From assembly GCA_037102815.1 (NCBI GenBank), contig BTPP01000003.1, positions 4,402,001 through 4,466,000 of the forward strand: a stretch of 64,000 bases of DNA, written 5' to 3'. A program made the translations under genes and the position numbers. The number at the start of each line of letters is the position of its first letter. Position 1 is the first letter of the stretch. This document shows positions 1-12,293 of this stretch, in pieces. The DNA comes from Neurospora intermedia (taxonomy: Eukaryota > Ascomycota > Sordariomycetes > Sordariales > Sordariaceae). The notes below the pieces were generated by a model. The model had not been told where the DNA came from. It did no database searches and saw only the letters and a program-made list of their open reading frames with translations.

Positions 1-48
1 CTTCCGTGGCAGCATTACTGACATTACCATGTTCAGCGGTTGAGTGTC

Positions 49-1918
49 CGCAAAGCATTGGCTCTAGCAGCCTTAGCTTGCTGCTGGACCAATGCACAAG
101 CTCCTCTGTATCTGTTTGGTAAGAAAACATTTTGAAGCTCAAATCAATTAGTGGACATCCAGCTGACCCATCTACTAGCTGCCGTACCTGTCTTCATCTA
201 CCGCGATCTTGGAGGAGTTGATCGCTGGGTCTGGTTCGTAACTGCTCACCTACTTGCCACTGCCGCCATCTCTCCTTTCGTTGGTCGTTTCTCAGATGTT
301 TTCGGACGCCGCTGGGTTGCTCTGGCCGGAAGTAGCTTCATCATTTTTGGCCAGATCATGTGTGGTGTTGCTGAGAATATGAATATCTTTATCGGTACGT
401 CCATCCGGAACAGCTTCCCTGTTAACACCGATCCAATGCTCCATACTGATATTCTACCCAGGCGGAATGGCTCTCACCGGAATTGGCACCGGTATCAACG
501 AGCTTACGGCTCTCGCGGGAACAGCAGAACTCGCCCCTGTTGCGCATCGTGGCTACTACATCGCCGGCATGATTCTCACCATCATTCCTCTTTTGCCCTC
601 CGTCATGTACTCCCAGATCATCTCGGCTTTCTCCACATGGAGGTATATCTCAATTCTTACCGGCGGCTGGGCATTGGTTGGACTTGTAATGACAGCCCTC
701 TTTTATCATCCTCCTGCGCCGACAGAAGGTCTCAATTGGAAACAAAAGCTTTCGCTTATGAAGGATATGGATGTGGTCGGTGGCTTCCTGTCTATCATTG
801 GGCTGGCTCTGCTGGAACTTGGTCTTTTGGGTGGCGGATATCAGGTCAGTGGAAGACAGGCAATGCTACGATCGTTTCGTAAAGACTCTTTGGCTTAATG
901 ACTAACAAACACTCCCTAGTATCCGTGGGCAAGTTCAAGAGTCTTGGTTCCCCTGATTCTGGGATTCTTCGTATTGATTGTCTTTGGCATTTGGGAGTTC
1001 AATCGAGCCAAGACACCCATGATTCCCAGGGACTTGGGTCCGGCTCCCCGTACACTCATCATGACCATGATCATCACCTTCATATCCGGTGCCAACTTCT
1101 TTTCTGTCCTGATGTTATGGCCAAGCGAGGCCTATAACGTCTACGGCAACAAGTAAGCAATTCTCTTTTGTTGCATCTTGCACACATCTTCGTCCTGTTT
1201 CCATCTTCAAACTCAAATCACTGACGTAAAAACCCATGTCCCTAGCCCCTACGGCGTCGGCTTCCGCGGCATGCCCTTTCCCTTTGGTATTCTCGCCGGC
1301 TGCGTCATATCCCTCTACCTCATTGCCCGCTTCCCGGGTCATATCAAATGGATCGTCTTCCTCACCTGCTGCATCATGACAATCGGCTGCGGCGCCCTCG
1401 CGTCCGCTCGTCTCGACAATATCCACGCCATGTACGCGGTGCTCTTCATCGCCGGCCTAGGCGTAGGCGGCATCGTCGTACCCGCCTCGACCATCGCCAC
1501 TATCATCTCGCCGAGAGACTTCATCGCTACGATTACAGCCTTGACCATCTCCATCCGCATCGTTGGCGGCGTGATAGGATACACGGTCTATTACAATGTC
1601 TTCGTCCAAAAGCTGGTTCCGCAGCTTACAAAATTGGTAGCGGAAGCATGCATCAAGAGCGGGATCACCAACAAAGAGATCATTGGCGCGGTGATTGAGC
1701 TGACGGGCGCTTCGCTGGTGGACGAGATCCACATATTGCCTGGCGTCACGGACGAGAGCTGGGCGGTGATCGTGGCGGCCGGCCAAGAGGCGTACGTGAG
1801 GGCGTATCCGTGGGTGTACTACTGCAGCATTGCCTTTGGCGGAGTGTCGATTCTGGCGAGCCTGGGCATGGAGGATATCTCAGGCTTGATAGATAGGACG
1901 GTTATGGTTCATATGTAA
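49..1918 (+). CDS. TRI12-like MFS transporter, 5' end cut by the window
   Basis: This is the 3' part of a 12-14 helix major facilitator, nearest to the fungal TRI12/siderophore-transporter group that moves toxins or iron chelates across the plasma membrane. Exons that keep one frame are 49-118, 152-394, 462-844, 920-1152 and 1246-1918. An upstream intron appears to end at 48 (branch-like ACTGAC at 16-21, acceptor CAG). The loop motif GRFSDVFGRRW between helices 2 and 3 is the MFS signature. Runs of hydrophobic segments follow, with a long loop near the C-terminus (TGASLVDEIHILPG), as in TRI12 proteins. The N-terminus and first helix lie outside the window. The substrate cannot be told from sequence, and a siderophore permease is the main alternative. 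Confidence 0.8.
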
Positions 1919-2864
1919 CGGAACCATATGGGCTGGCGCCTTGGGGTGGTGCATGGCGGTGTCCTTCGGGTGGTTTCCTCGATTTCCATCCACTAGCGCG
2001 GAGCGATTTGACTTCTTATCAGAGCAGCAAGCGATACGGTCTTTGTCAGTCGCTTATGGGGGTCGTTGGGCTTGATTGGGAGGATTTGCTGGAGGTTTGA
2101 CCTTGGGGTATCTGGGGAGGGAGGGATGTCTCGAGCACCTACTTCGCTATAATATCGAGAGATCCATGTATACACTAGGAGGACTCGATCCTCAAGGGAC
2201 TCGGAGACGATTTGGTTGATATAATAGTATAAGGCTGCATTCAGGTGGTCCTTTTCGGATGTCTAGAGGCGGAAGATCATGGACGAGGACTGTTTGGACC
2301 TATATGCCATAACGTTAGTTTCATGTAGATAGAATATCGACTTTCACGTCCTGAAACCACCCTGGCGGACAATGAACAGTACGAAGATGTCATACCTATC
2401 GATGTTTTGCTGTCATCAGTAGCAACACTACCGATATAACCCGAAATCTTGATGAGACCTTAAGCCGTAGCCTTAGCGGGCAATCAACCACCTAGGCAAG
2501 TGAGTCAGTCCAATACCGCTCGTTGTAGTTAAGAAAGGCTGTTGCAAAGCTGTAGGAGGGATTAGGACAAGTCAAAAACACATTGGCTAAAGACCCTTAG
2601 AGATATCTTCATCCAGGAGTGGCTTAGACGTCAAGTTTAGAGGTATGATAAAGATGCTTGGATGCGTAGTAAGAGTATAGGTACTCAAGGTCTAATGTAC
2701 TGACTGTAATGTGTTCGGTCTATCTTTACTACCATTCGGTTAAGGTCTCAACGATTTTGTCAGGGACGAGCCTCGTACACTACATTCGCATAGCTGCAGG
2801 AAATATACGTGGCTTATCCAACGCTTAATAAAGAAGTGTCTGCTCACCGTCTCCATATCCACCT
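1919..2864. other. intergenic, convergent 3' ends
   Basis: This lies between the transporter stop and the ATG29 stop on the other strand. It presumably holds both 3' untranslated regions. I see no gene, RNA gene or clear repeat in it. Confidence 0.5.
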
Positions 2865-4736
2865 CTAGGGACGATTCCCCTTACTGGGCAAGTATTTGCT
2901 CCTAATGGTGTGCCCGATCATGCTCATCCGACTACCAATCGTTCCATCCTGCATCCTACTGGCTAGAGCTTCCTCGAGTGCTGACTGAGTTACCGAGGCA
3001 TCTGCATTGAAGAAGAGTTTGGTCAACATGCCGGTCGTTTATTCACATCCATGCCGTCTTCAAAGAGAGGAAAACGGAGACAGGATGATGGGAAAGACTT
3101 CCGGGACAAGGGAACAGCAACTGGAACCACCACCATACTCACCATCAAGATCACTGAAACTACTCCCCATACTCGGCGCCCCTTCGCTTCCTTCTCTCGA
3201 CAGCATATCTATCCTTCTTGGGGACAGTGGGCCGGGGAGTCTCGCTCCAGGTCCACCACCTGTACCACCTGCACCACTCCCCGTACCTAAACGCAGTTCA
3301 CCGCTAGCAAGTCGTTGACGTGGGTTGCTAGGAATGATGGCCGCCGAGCTGGTAGACGAGTCTGACGTTTGCGATTGGATCGTGGATAATTGGGGATGAT
3401 TCTTCGTACTGCTCAGGCTGTGACCGTGACCAACTTGCTGCTGCTGATTTTGTGATCCAGACGACCCTATCCTATTTCGAGGGGACGGTTGATGGTCGCG
3501 GTAGTTCAGGGGGAGCTTGGTCACGGTTGCGTAGAGATCTAGAGCGCCGCTGCCGTCTGAGGTTGAGGTGGAGCCTGCTGGGTTGTTGCTGTTGTTGTTG
3601 TCACTGTTATGACGTTGTTGGTATTTTGGTTGGTGTTGCTGTTGCTGTTGTTGGTGCTGCTGTTGTCTGGTCCTAGTGGGAGGGAGGAAAGCGAGCTCGT
3701 CATCGTCATCATCAGAAGCTTTACCTTGACCAGCTAATTGAAAGCGTGGAGGACGGCGGATGTAGCGGCTTTGCATCTGCTCGGCATAGTCTGAATCGTC
3801 GGAGGATGGTGATGTGGAGGCGACTGGCGATGGCGATTCTGGGGGCCGGTAGGATCGGTTATCGTCTGTTTCGTGGATGGCATCACTGGAAGAGGCGTCT
3901 TTGGTGTTAATAGACAAGAGTGATACTCTCCGGCGTTGCGGATCGCTTAGCCTGCTAGCTATCTTGTTGTTTGTCGTAGTAGGAGGGGCAGCAGCGAGGC
4001 TCGGGTTCTGCCCTGGGATCAAAGTGGTTTGCGATGAGTTGCGCGAGATGGCTGGTCGTAGAGGGTTAGAGGACGTCTTAGCGGTGGGTATCCCAGGAGT
4101 ATTGACATCGTCTTTAGGAGCGAGAGCTTCCTTGCGCATGGACAGAGCTGAAGTACGGCCGCCGACAGAACCAGCTCTTCTCAGGCCTTCGGCGTACCCA
4201 ACAGGCTCGCCGCCGGGAATCGGTGACGGAGCAGCCGAACCGCGACCACTCGCGGCTTTCCTCATCTGCGCCCGCAGTTGGGCAGTGTGTCGCTCGGTCA
4301 GATAGGATACCATCTGGAGGAGGAACTCGACTGTGACATCGAACTGGACTGCCCTACAGCAATGCACAGTGTCAATACTCGAGGCAGAAGCGCACCGCCA
4401 GGGACGAGGAAGACTCACAGCTCGTGCCCTAGATATCAGAGTGATTAGCATGAAACCTGCATTGTGGAACGATGTAGACCTACAGTCAATCTCTGTCTGC
4501 GATACCCCTGAGATAATCGTCCATAGCGCTTCGGATTTCCTGTCATCCCAGCTCACCTTGTGAGGTCAAGTTAGCTGGCGTGATTCACGGGGACGACTAG
4601 AGACACAGTGCGGGAAACATACTGGTGGAGGATCAACGAAGTCGCCCCGATTGAAGGGAAGTCGGACATAGACATGGTATCTGGGTTCCCTTCTGTCCTG
4701 GTTGGAGGACGAGCCTGGCCTCTCTCTGAGCGACAT
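2865..4736 (-). CDS. ATG29: autophagy protein Atg29
   Basis: Atg29 is a scaffold subunit that works with Atg17 and Atg31 at the phagophore assembly site during starvation autophagy. Five exons on the minus strand keep frame: 4736-4623, 4556-4484, 4428-4419, 4353-3143 and 3001-2865, giving about 514 residues. The conserved N-terminal domain is clear: YHVYVRLPFNRGDFVDPPP, then a WDDRKSEALW segment, then EIDWHELAVQFDV and ERHTAQLRAQMRK. Exon 3 is only 10 nt (GGCACGAGCT) and supplies part of the WHEL motif. The middle is low-complexity, rich in Ser, Pro, Gln and Asn. The last exon encodes the C-terminal conserved motif DASVTQSALEEAL and ends KGNRP. Reading straight through the introns hides both the microexon and the last exon. 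An ATG nine codons upstream (4763) is an alternative start. Confidence 0.88.
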
Positions 4737-5456
4737 GGTAAAATCCGAAGGGGTGGTCAACAACTAAGAACAAGGAAAACTGCAGAAATGGAATTGGAAA
4801 GGGTGTGTCGTCCGTCTTATAATAAATCAAAGGCTCCGGACCACGGAGGTACACCGGTGAGTAAGTGCTGTGCTGTGGGTGTGATTGAGTGCATCATAGC
4901 GTGCTGCGTACAGCAGTCAAGACAGCCAGGGCGCCAGGGCTCCCGTCCAGGCAGGCAGCGCTTATCGATAAGTCATGCTTGCTGATGCTGGCTGCTAACG
5001 GGACCCTACCCGTCGAGCGAGGGGTTACCTACCGTCCAATGCCCGCTGGCTGGGACAGGGGACAGGGGGGACCAGGACGCTAGGTAGCCAAGCCAGGCTG
5101 TTGTTGCCGTAGCAAGAATCCCAATTGGGCTGACGTTCAACAGTTCCAGCACTTTCAGCATTGGTAGCGCATCGTCGAAAAATCCGTCGCGTCGCATCTT
5201 CATTCGCTGGGCATGCAACCACCACACTTCTTGTCACTGAACCACCTGCGACACTCCAGTCTGATAACTTCACATTCTTTCTTGGTACTACCGGCAGGAG
5301 CTGTTGGAACAAACCGGAAGCTACAACTCACCGCTCCTACCGTCCTCTAGGATCATCACTGTTATCCGACCGCGAGCAAACACCCTGCACATAGCACATA
5401 GCAATTGCCCATTTTCCACGACACTACGAGATAGCTTGCCCAATACCGTGCCTGAC
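4737..5456. promoter_or_regulatory. divergent intergenic region between ATG29 and the Nup53-like gene
   Basis: About 720 bp separate the two start codons, so both promoters and 5' leaders must lie here. I recognise no specific site. Confidence 0.45.
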
Positions 5457-6841
5457 ATGGCGCCCTTGATCCTCCACAACGTCCCCGATGACGAGCTCTA
5501 CGTCGGTGACGACGGCATTCAAAGACCTTATGCCATGGTGTTCCCACAGTTCGTTTGCCCGCCGTCATCTTAGGCTTGACAAACCAGCTCCGATACTGAC
5601 TCTAGATAAACAACAGCCAAGATGGTCCCCGCTCGAGAAGGACAGTCCACGAGACAGGCTCCTTCGGCAAGTCAACACGTCGGTCGCGGTCCAAGACAGC
5701 AACGCCAGCCAGGAGGGAAGATGCCACGATAGCCGCCGCCGACCGTGTATTCTCGAACTACCTCGCGAACCTGAACCCAGACCAGAATATTACAGCCGCC
5801 CAAAGGAAACAGTCTCTCATACCATCCTCCCTCGGCGATGAGAACGCCGCGCCCACCCAACTGTCTAACAAACACCGCCCGACCGAAGTCATACTACGCG
5901 GCTATCGCTCCGTCTCGCACCAGTACGCCGCCATCAACCACTACGAGGAGCTCGCCGGGAGGATATGCGAGGATTACCCACGCGACCCACCGCCCGAGAA
6001 CAGGCGGTACAAGTCCGAACTGCGCGACCCTCTTTATGCGCGAAGACGGCCCTTGACTGCCGAAGAGCGCGCACTAGTCAACAGAGTTGACGGCGGCGAG
6101 CACTGGGTGAAGGTGACGTTTGAATCCGCCGAGGCCGCCGAAGCAGCCATGATTGCCTCTCCCCAGGCCATCCTCGGCCACCTCGTTTTCGCCGAACCGT
6201 ACGATGGCGTCCCGCCCGCCCGCGACGAAGCCGTACCAGACAACGCCTCCTTCATCAGCAACGGCGTCACTCCCGCTGCCACAAACAACCGCCGCGCTTC
6301 ATCTGGTCAACAAGCACGCTCCCGTGTGACCATGACCAACCCCTACACCTCCTACCTCGACAGCAACGGCAACAATCAATCCCCTTCCTCCTCCCGCACC
6401 GCCGATACCGGCACTATCTCCGACACCTCCAGCGCAACCATCACCTCAGCGGCCATGGGCGCCGTAGCCGGCGCCTTCACGCACGGGCTGGACTCGCTCG
6501 CGCACTCGACCGCGGGCGGCGCCCACCATTTGTCTTCGGTAGTCGACGCCCAGGATCCGGACAGCGAGTTCTGCCGGGCAATTCCGACGGTGCGCAAGGC
6601 TAAGCTCCTGCCCGTCGACCAGGCGCTGCTTCCTGCTCCTTCGTACACGCAGCGCGTGCTGAACCACGTGCCGCTCTTCAAGTGGTTTAGTGGGAACATG
6701 ATTGGGAACGAGGTGCCGAGGAAGGAGAACGGCGAGTTTGACTGGGACCGGGCCAGCTTGTACTGGAAATTGATGTGGTGGTTGGATGCGAGGTTGTGCT
6801 TGTTTAGGGGGGAGGTGTTGAGTGCTGATAAGGATGAGTGA
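5457..6841 (+). CDS. Nup53/Nup35-family nucleoporin
   Basis: The product matches the fungal Nup53-type nucleoporins, inner-ring proteins of the nuclear pore that carry an RRM-like Nup35 domain and bind membrane and Nup170/Nic96. Exon 1 is 5457-5548 and exon 2 is 5617-6841, giving 438 residues. The donor is a weak GTTCGT and the acceptor AACAACAG. Recognisable parts are the N-terminal [20 protein letters not shown], the [14 protein letters not shown] stretch, the RRM-like core ([38 protein letters not shown]), a Ser/Thr/Asn-rich linker, and a conserved C-terminus ending in an aromatic segment ([20 protein letters not shown]) typical of an amphipathic membrane-contacting end. The exact splice donor is the least certain point. 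Confidence 0.72.
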
Positions 6842-7255
6842 GTTGGCTAGGAGGGGCGAGGTGGACGTGTTGGCAAAAGGCGTGATGGATGGATGGATGC
6901 GGCAGGATGGTTGGATCATGATATGGACCATTGGGGAGAAGGTTGCTGTTATATGTTAAGCATCGGTAGCGACGGTGGTGATGGGGGGAATGATACCAAT
7001 GTCGAGAATTGCTCCAGATTGAAGAATACGTTATATTGTGCATTAAGCTTGTTAAGCTTGTCCGTATGAGACGTCGTTCAAGTCTAGGTTGATCCTTTTC
7101 GCGCTTTTCCTCACCTACAAGCAGTGAACACAGCATCTCAGAGATCTATGGTAGTGCTCGAACTTGGGTAAAAGACTTTTCAAATTCATGAGTATCTAGA
7201 CGTGAAGAAAGGAGAAACTCAGGAGTGAACAACGTGAAACAAGAAGAAATCTATT

Positions 7256-7286
<31 letters not shown>

Positions 7287-7910
7287 TTGGTGCTCATTGT
7301 AACTGGTGAGACGAAACAAATCGTCATGCAAACTCAAAAAAATAAAAAACCAAAAATAAACACAAGCTAACAAAATAACAAATACTCCAGAAAGCTATGT
7401 AATCGTAACAGTCGTAAACCAAAGAGGCAAAACTCAAGTCAGCCAGCCCATCAAAAAAAGACCGCCCGGTACGTTCGTTCATACTCGTACTCGTACTCCT
7501 ACCAATAACAGCAGCACTTAATCTACTCCTTTTTGTACGGCTGCCTCCACCCAACAGGACTCGCGGCGCTCCAGTCCCTAGAGTCCCCGGAGTCCCTGGA
7601 GGTACGTGTGGTGCTTGGCCTCCTGCTGCTCGCGCTCGTGCTCTTCATATCCATGTTCATGCTCATATTCATGCTTCTCGTTCTACCAACAATCTTATCA
7701 ACGTCAACAAGGCTCATCAGGGCTCCTGCTCGGATCACGGCTGGCGGCCGTTGGTCTTGCGGTTCTGGTATCTGTATCTGTATCCATACTCCACCTCCTG
7801 GTCCTTTCACCAGTAGAGGATGGTGTAGAAGGGAACCGAGCCAGAGCCAGTTCTTCGTCGACCTCACCATCGTGGTCGTAACTCGCCGACGGTAGTAACG
7901 GCCAATTTCC
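6842..7910. other. intergenic, convergent 3' ends
   Basis: The region lies between the stop codons of the Nup53-like gene and the Ivy1-like gene. It holds the TGCC microsatellite listed separately. Open frames on both strands here are compositional and carry no recognisable domain. Confidence 0.5.
7256..7285. repeat. (TGCC)7 microsatellite
   Basis: Seven perfect TGCC units are followed by a partial TG. It lies in non-coding DNA between two convergent genes. Confidence 0.95.
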
Positions 7911-10022
7911 TTAGCTAGCCGTTACCGTCGCCGTTTGCGTGGGCGGGGTCATGGGGGTTATCGTCGGCGTAATATCATTCTCTTCTTCGCCCACCATGTC
8001 CCTCTCTTTCTTTTCGCCATGGCTATTATTCTCCCCATGCTTTTCGTGACTGCCGTGAATAGTATACTCGTCCTGACTGTGGTACTGGTCGTCACTACTG
8101 CTGCCGGCGGTGGCGACATCCATTCTGGAGGCGGACACAAAACTCATCAACCCACCCGCCGATCCCGGGCGCCCGCTGTAGCTCCAGCTCCCGTCTCGCA
8201 GCTCGTGCTCCTCGGAGGGAAGGGCGGATGTGGATGCGGCAGACGGGTGCTGTAGCCTCTGCAGCGAGCTGCCGGTCAGGCTCCGGTTGATGCCTAGCGA
8301 GATGCTAAGGCGGCCGGAGTAGCTGCTTCGCTTGCTGCTACTTTGGTTGCTTCGCGGTCGAATCTCGTGCTGCTGCTGTTGCTGCTGCTGCTGCTGTTGT
8401 TGTTGTTCCTCGTCCGGCTCGGTAGGCGGGCGGAAGCGGCAGGGGATTTGGTCGCGCCAGGGAGAGACGAGGGCTTCATCGTCTTCGTCGTCATCGCCGT
8501 CAGCAGTGCTGTGGCTACCGGGGAGAGGGAGGGTTAGGGATTGGTTGCCGAGTGGAGAGAAGAGAGCGTCCTGTTCTCTTTCGTCGTTCTCTCGGAGCCC
8601 GGCAGTGGGGGATGGAGGGTCGGAGGCGCCGAAGAGGGATTTGGGATTTAGAGCAAGAGGTTGTGGTTGAGGGGAGAAGGGGCGTGGTCCCCGCGGACGG
8701 TTGACACCTTCAGAAGAGAAGACACTCTCCGTGTCCTTGTCTCGTGGGGGTGTGCGGGGAGAGTAGACGACTGTCGATTGGTTATCGGGAGAGTGAATAG
8801 CACCTGCGAGGCTCTATTGGAAGTATTGATTAGTCTCGTACCCCAAGTCTTCAGTGCCTCTTCTCGCTTGGTGATGGTTGTTGCCTACCAGTCTTAGGGT
8901 GTCTTCTCTTCCCCCGCCTGTTGTATCGGCGAGAATACTCCTGGGCGGCAGAATGCTGAACAGCTTACTTCCCTCACCAGCGCCGCCGCTCGCTATGCCG
9001 CCATCGCCGGCACCGCCTGCGACGATGTTGCCTCCTGCCCCACCAAACCTGCCGTCAGAATGTCCCACGGTCCTGTCTGCGATCACATCCTCGCTGGCGA
9101 AGAGATCCTGACCCTGTTCCAACACATCCTCAAGTCCACCACCTGTCCAGCCCTTCCGCGCCATACTCTCGAAAATGTCAATTTCGGCTCGGACGAGCGA
9201 ACAGCTTGCTTCCACGATACGGGCGCTGGTGTCTTGACTCTCCCTCAAGAGTGTCCTGGAATGCTCGCCATGCAGCGTGGTAAGACCATCCAACTTAGTG
9301 GTCAACTCAACGAGATGGCTCCGGAACTTGGCCACGTCCCTTCTGCGCTGCTTATGCAGCTTCATCCCTTCCTTCTCCAACCGTCTGATCTCCTTGGACT
9401 GCACAGCTACTGCGCTCGCATAACTCTCCTCTTCATCCTCAACCGCGCCACGCCACTTGTCTAACTCGTGGAGAAGAGGGACCTCGAACGAGCGGTAGAC
9501 CGTCTCGGAAAGAATGTGCTGGTGGTTGGCAACGAGGTGCTGCAAACCAGCGACGGTGAGCAGGGTGTCGGCCGTGCAGGTGGACTTTGTGGTGCCCTGA
9601 GCTGCCGAGGTGAAGCTATTGGCCATCAACAGCGGGGGAGGACCGCCGCCTTGACCCTGGCCGCCTTGTACCGGACTTCCACCACCTCGATCGGAGGGAG
9701 CAGACACGATCTGTTCGGCGCGGGCTTCTTTTAGACGGGCGCAAGATTCGAGAGCGGAGCCGAAGGCAGAGGCAGCAGTGGAAAGTGAAGTGAGGGCCAG
9801 ACGGAAGGCCTTGGCGGAGGAGACGAGGTCTGCATATGCGGCCTGCGATGCTTCAAGGTCGTGCTTGGTAAGGACAGCATGCGCCTGTTTGGGCGGAGGC
9901 GGCAGTGGCAGGTTGAACTGCGACAGGTTCGCATTTGCGGTAGAGGCGTATGAATAAGTTGGGCTCGATGGCACCGGAGGTAGTTGTGAGAGGGTTGGCG
10001 AGGGAGGTGACTTGGGCGCCAT
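7911..10022 (-). CDS. Ivy1-like phospholipid-binding protein
   Basis: The first 280 residues match the fungal Ivy1 family. These are inverse-BAR-like proteins that bind phosphoinositides and the Rab Ypt7 on vacuoles and signalling endosomes. Exon 1 is 10022-8889 and exon 2 is 8813-7911, giving 678 residues. The intron has donor GTAGGC, a CTAAT branch-like site and acceptor AATAG. The conserved block includes LTKHDLEASQAAYADLVSSA, ALTSLSTAASAFGSALESCA, LVANHQHILSETVYRSFEVP and IRRLEKEGMKLHKQRRRDV, a long helical region predicted to be coiled. The C-terminal half is disordered: it is Ser/Pro rich, has a Gln tract from CAG/CAA codons near 8360-8405, and ends in an acidic, His-containing tail. 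A reading without splicing would stop early at 402 residues. Function is inferred from family. Confidence 0.75.
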
Positions 10023-11399
10023 GCTTATAACTAAGCAGAATCTAGATAATGCGGCTGCTTGCCTCTATTCCGGTGGCTGAAGCGCTGGTGGAGGTCTGGA
10101 CTCTGGAGGTGCTGCGGATCTCGAGGAGGGCGTCGGTCGAGATGGGGAAAAAAGACAAAACAAAACAAATTTGTTTACTCGAGTTGGTGCGACATGGGAA
10201 GAAGAAAGCCAGCAACAAACAGGTCGTAGGTATTAAGAAAAAAAAAAAGTACTGGCCGGGATCGTAGGAGGTTGGCACTCGGCTCGAATGGTACGATGAT
10301 CGCAACAGGCTAGCGGATAGGTGGTATCTGGAATCTGGGATTCTGGGTACGAGATGCCCCCGCTGTAGGTAGGAGGGGACGGTGGAACCCTTCCCTTTTG
10401 ATGTTTGAGTCGGTTTTAGACTTTGTTATGCCTCCCCCGGCCCAAGGGCGCCTCTACACTAAATCGTGGGTGAACGCGCTATCGTGGTAGGTGGTAGAGG
10501 CGGGTTCTTCACCCACGATACCTCCGGCTATGTACCTTAGGTAGGTAGGGAACCTATGCTCCAGTCCTGTTACGAGGGGGTGCGCAACCTCTCTCAAGGT
10601 TATTTTATAACTCATTTCACCACGAACAACGAATCGAGATCTCTCAGTCAAGACAAGCAAGAAAACGAGCAACGAGTGGCAACCTAAAGTGGCTGTTGTC
10701 ACCGTCGTTGCCAGATTGTTGGGCAATGCAAATGGGATGCTGGGATCCAGATGAGGTGACAGCAGGACCATGTCCAGTTTTCGGGGATTTTGTCAGTGGG
10801 GTTTCCAGCGTCGGATGGAGCCACGACGACTCCTCGAATCCAGCGAACGTTCCCAAGGGAAGGCTTGTGACACTGACGACGGCCAGCATCCCATCAGCGG
10901 GCCACTATCACTGGACTCGCAATCCCACCCCCACTGATAAGATTGACTAACCGTATTCGGGGGAGATCGCCGTGCAAGCAACTGCTGTGAAACGGGAGCC
11001 ATCGTGTTTCATCATCACCAACGTCCAGACGAGAACCGCAAGCGGGTGTTAACGCGATAATGATGCCGTTGAACGTGTGAGGTGCATGGCCGATTGGCGA
11101 ATGATAGCTAGAAGTAGTGTACCTGTTGGCAGTCGTGAGTTCATGACAAATGGATGTACACTAAACACTCCAACACCCCCTGTACTTCCTGATGCCTAAA
11201 GCATGTAACGAGACAACACCTAATGTCCAACAGCACATACACACACAAGCGGGCAAAACATCTGAATCCAAGATACCTCCATGTACCCAGGCTGTATCAA
11301 GGTATATACCTATATATGAGGATATCCGACAAAAGAACAAGCAAGGCTGTACATATTTGAAGCAAGTAACGCTAGCATATTCACCATAAAAGACTGGAC
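10023..11399. promoter_or_regulatory. upstream region of the Ivy1-like gene and 3' region of APT1
   Basis: About 1.4 kb without a supported gene. It should contain the Ivy1-like promoter and the APT1 3' untranslated region. A short A-run lies near 10240. I see nothing else. Confidence 0.45.
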
Positions 11400-12293
11400 C
11401 TATAGCTCGGACTTCTGCTCCGACTTATCAGCCACCTTGGGCAGTCTCTCGGTCAAGAAATCCTCGATCAGATCCAACTCCTCCAGGCAAGCAGAGTGAC
11501 CCATACCCCTAGCAATCCCAGGCAGTCAGCATGGAAACATTCGAGAAATTGATCGGCACTGAGATGAGATACCGAAGGAGGTACTTACGGATACGTCTCA
11601 AACTTGACATTGTACCCCATCTCCTTGAGCAAGTCACGGGTCATCGTGCCCAACTTGTAGTTGACAACCGGATCCGCATCACCATGGGCCATGAAGATGG
11701 GCGTCTCCTTGTTGAACTCGGGCTTGGGTACGAGCTCGGCGAACTTGAGGCTGAGGAGGAGGTACGAGGACAAGGCGATGATGCCGGCCAGCTTGCATTT
11801 GGCAGTGAGGCCGCTGAACAGGCCCATGGCGCCGCCCTGGCTGAAGCCGCCGATGACGATGCGGTCGGCCGGGATGCCCGAGTCGATCTCCTTCTGGATC
11901 AGATCGTGGAAGTAAGCTTGGCTGGTTAGGATGCCGGCCTCATCCTCGTTGCGGCGGAGGGCTTCGGCGCTGCCATCGATGGCGAACTTTTATAGCTGTG
12001 GTGTTAGACTTTTAACTTTGGCGGGGACGGAGCCAGGTACTACACAGAGTAGGTAAGCTTACAATGTCATACCAACCAGGCATCTTCATGCCCCAGTTGG
12101 CAGTGATGGGAATCGAAGGCGCATGAGGCAAGATGAACTTGACCTCATCAAGGCGTTGGCGGCGACGCCATTGCTCAACGGCCGAAGCCCAGCCATGGCC
12201 AGTATCGCCAAGGCCGTGGATGAAGATGACGGTGGCCGTGTGCCGGGCCACAGCTGGGACGAGGAGAGGAGGACGGCGGGCAAGGGAGGCCAT
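11400..12293 (-). CDS. acyl-protein thioesterase 1
   Basis: This is an alpha/beta hydrolase that removes palmitate from cysteines of proteins such as Ras and G-alpha subunits in the cytosol. Exons are 12293-12063, 11986-11589 and 11508-11400, giving 245 residues, close to the family's usual 220-240. The oxyanion segment is VIFIHGLGDTGHGW. The catalytic serine is Ser126 in GGFSQGG, the aspartate is Asp182 in HGDADPVV, and the histidine is His214 in GMGHSACLEE. NWGMKMPGWYDI is the usual substrate-side loop. The second exon begins after an AAAAG acceptor, which is weaker than a CAG; the nearer CAG would put a stop in frame. The fungal family is sometimes annotated as phospholipase/carboxylesterase. 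Confidence 0.9.

Noticed and set aside
1919-2864. Possible decayed transposon in the gap after the transporter
   Set aside because: The coding-like segment at its right edge is the last exon of ATG29. The rest shows no inverted ends or coding traces.
3060-4556. A 498-codon minus-strand frame taken as one exon
   Set aside because: It includes three introns of ATG29 read through and runs into the last intron. The spliced model restores conserved motifs at both ends.
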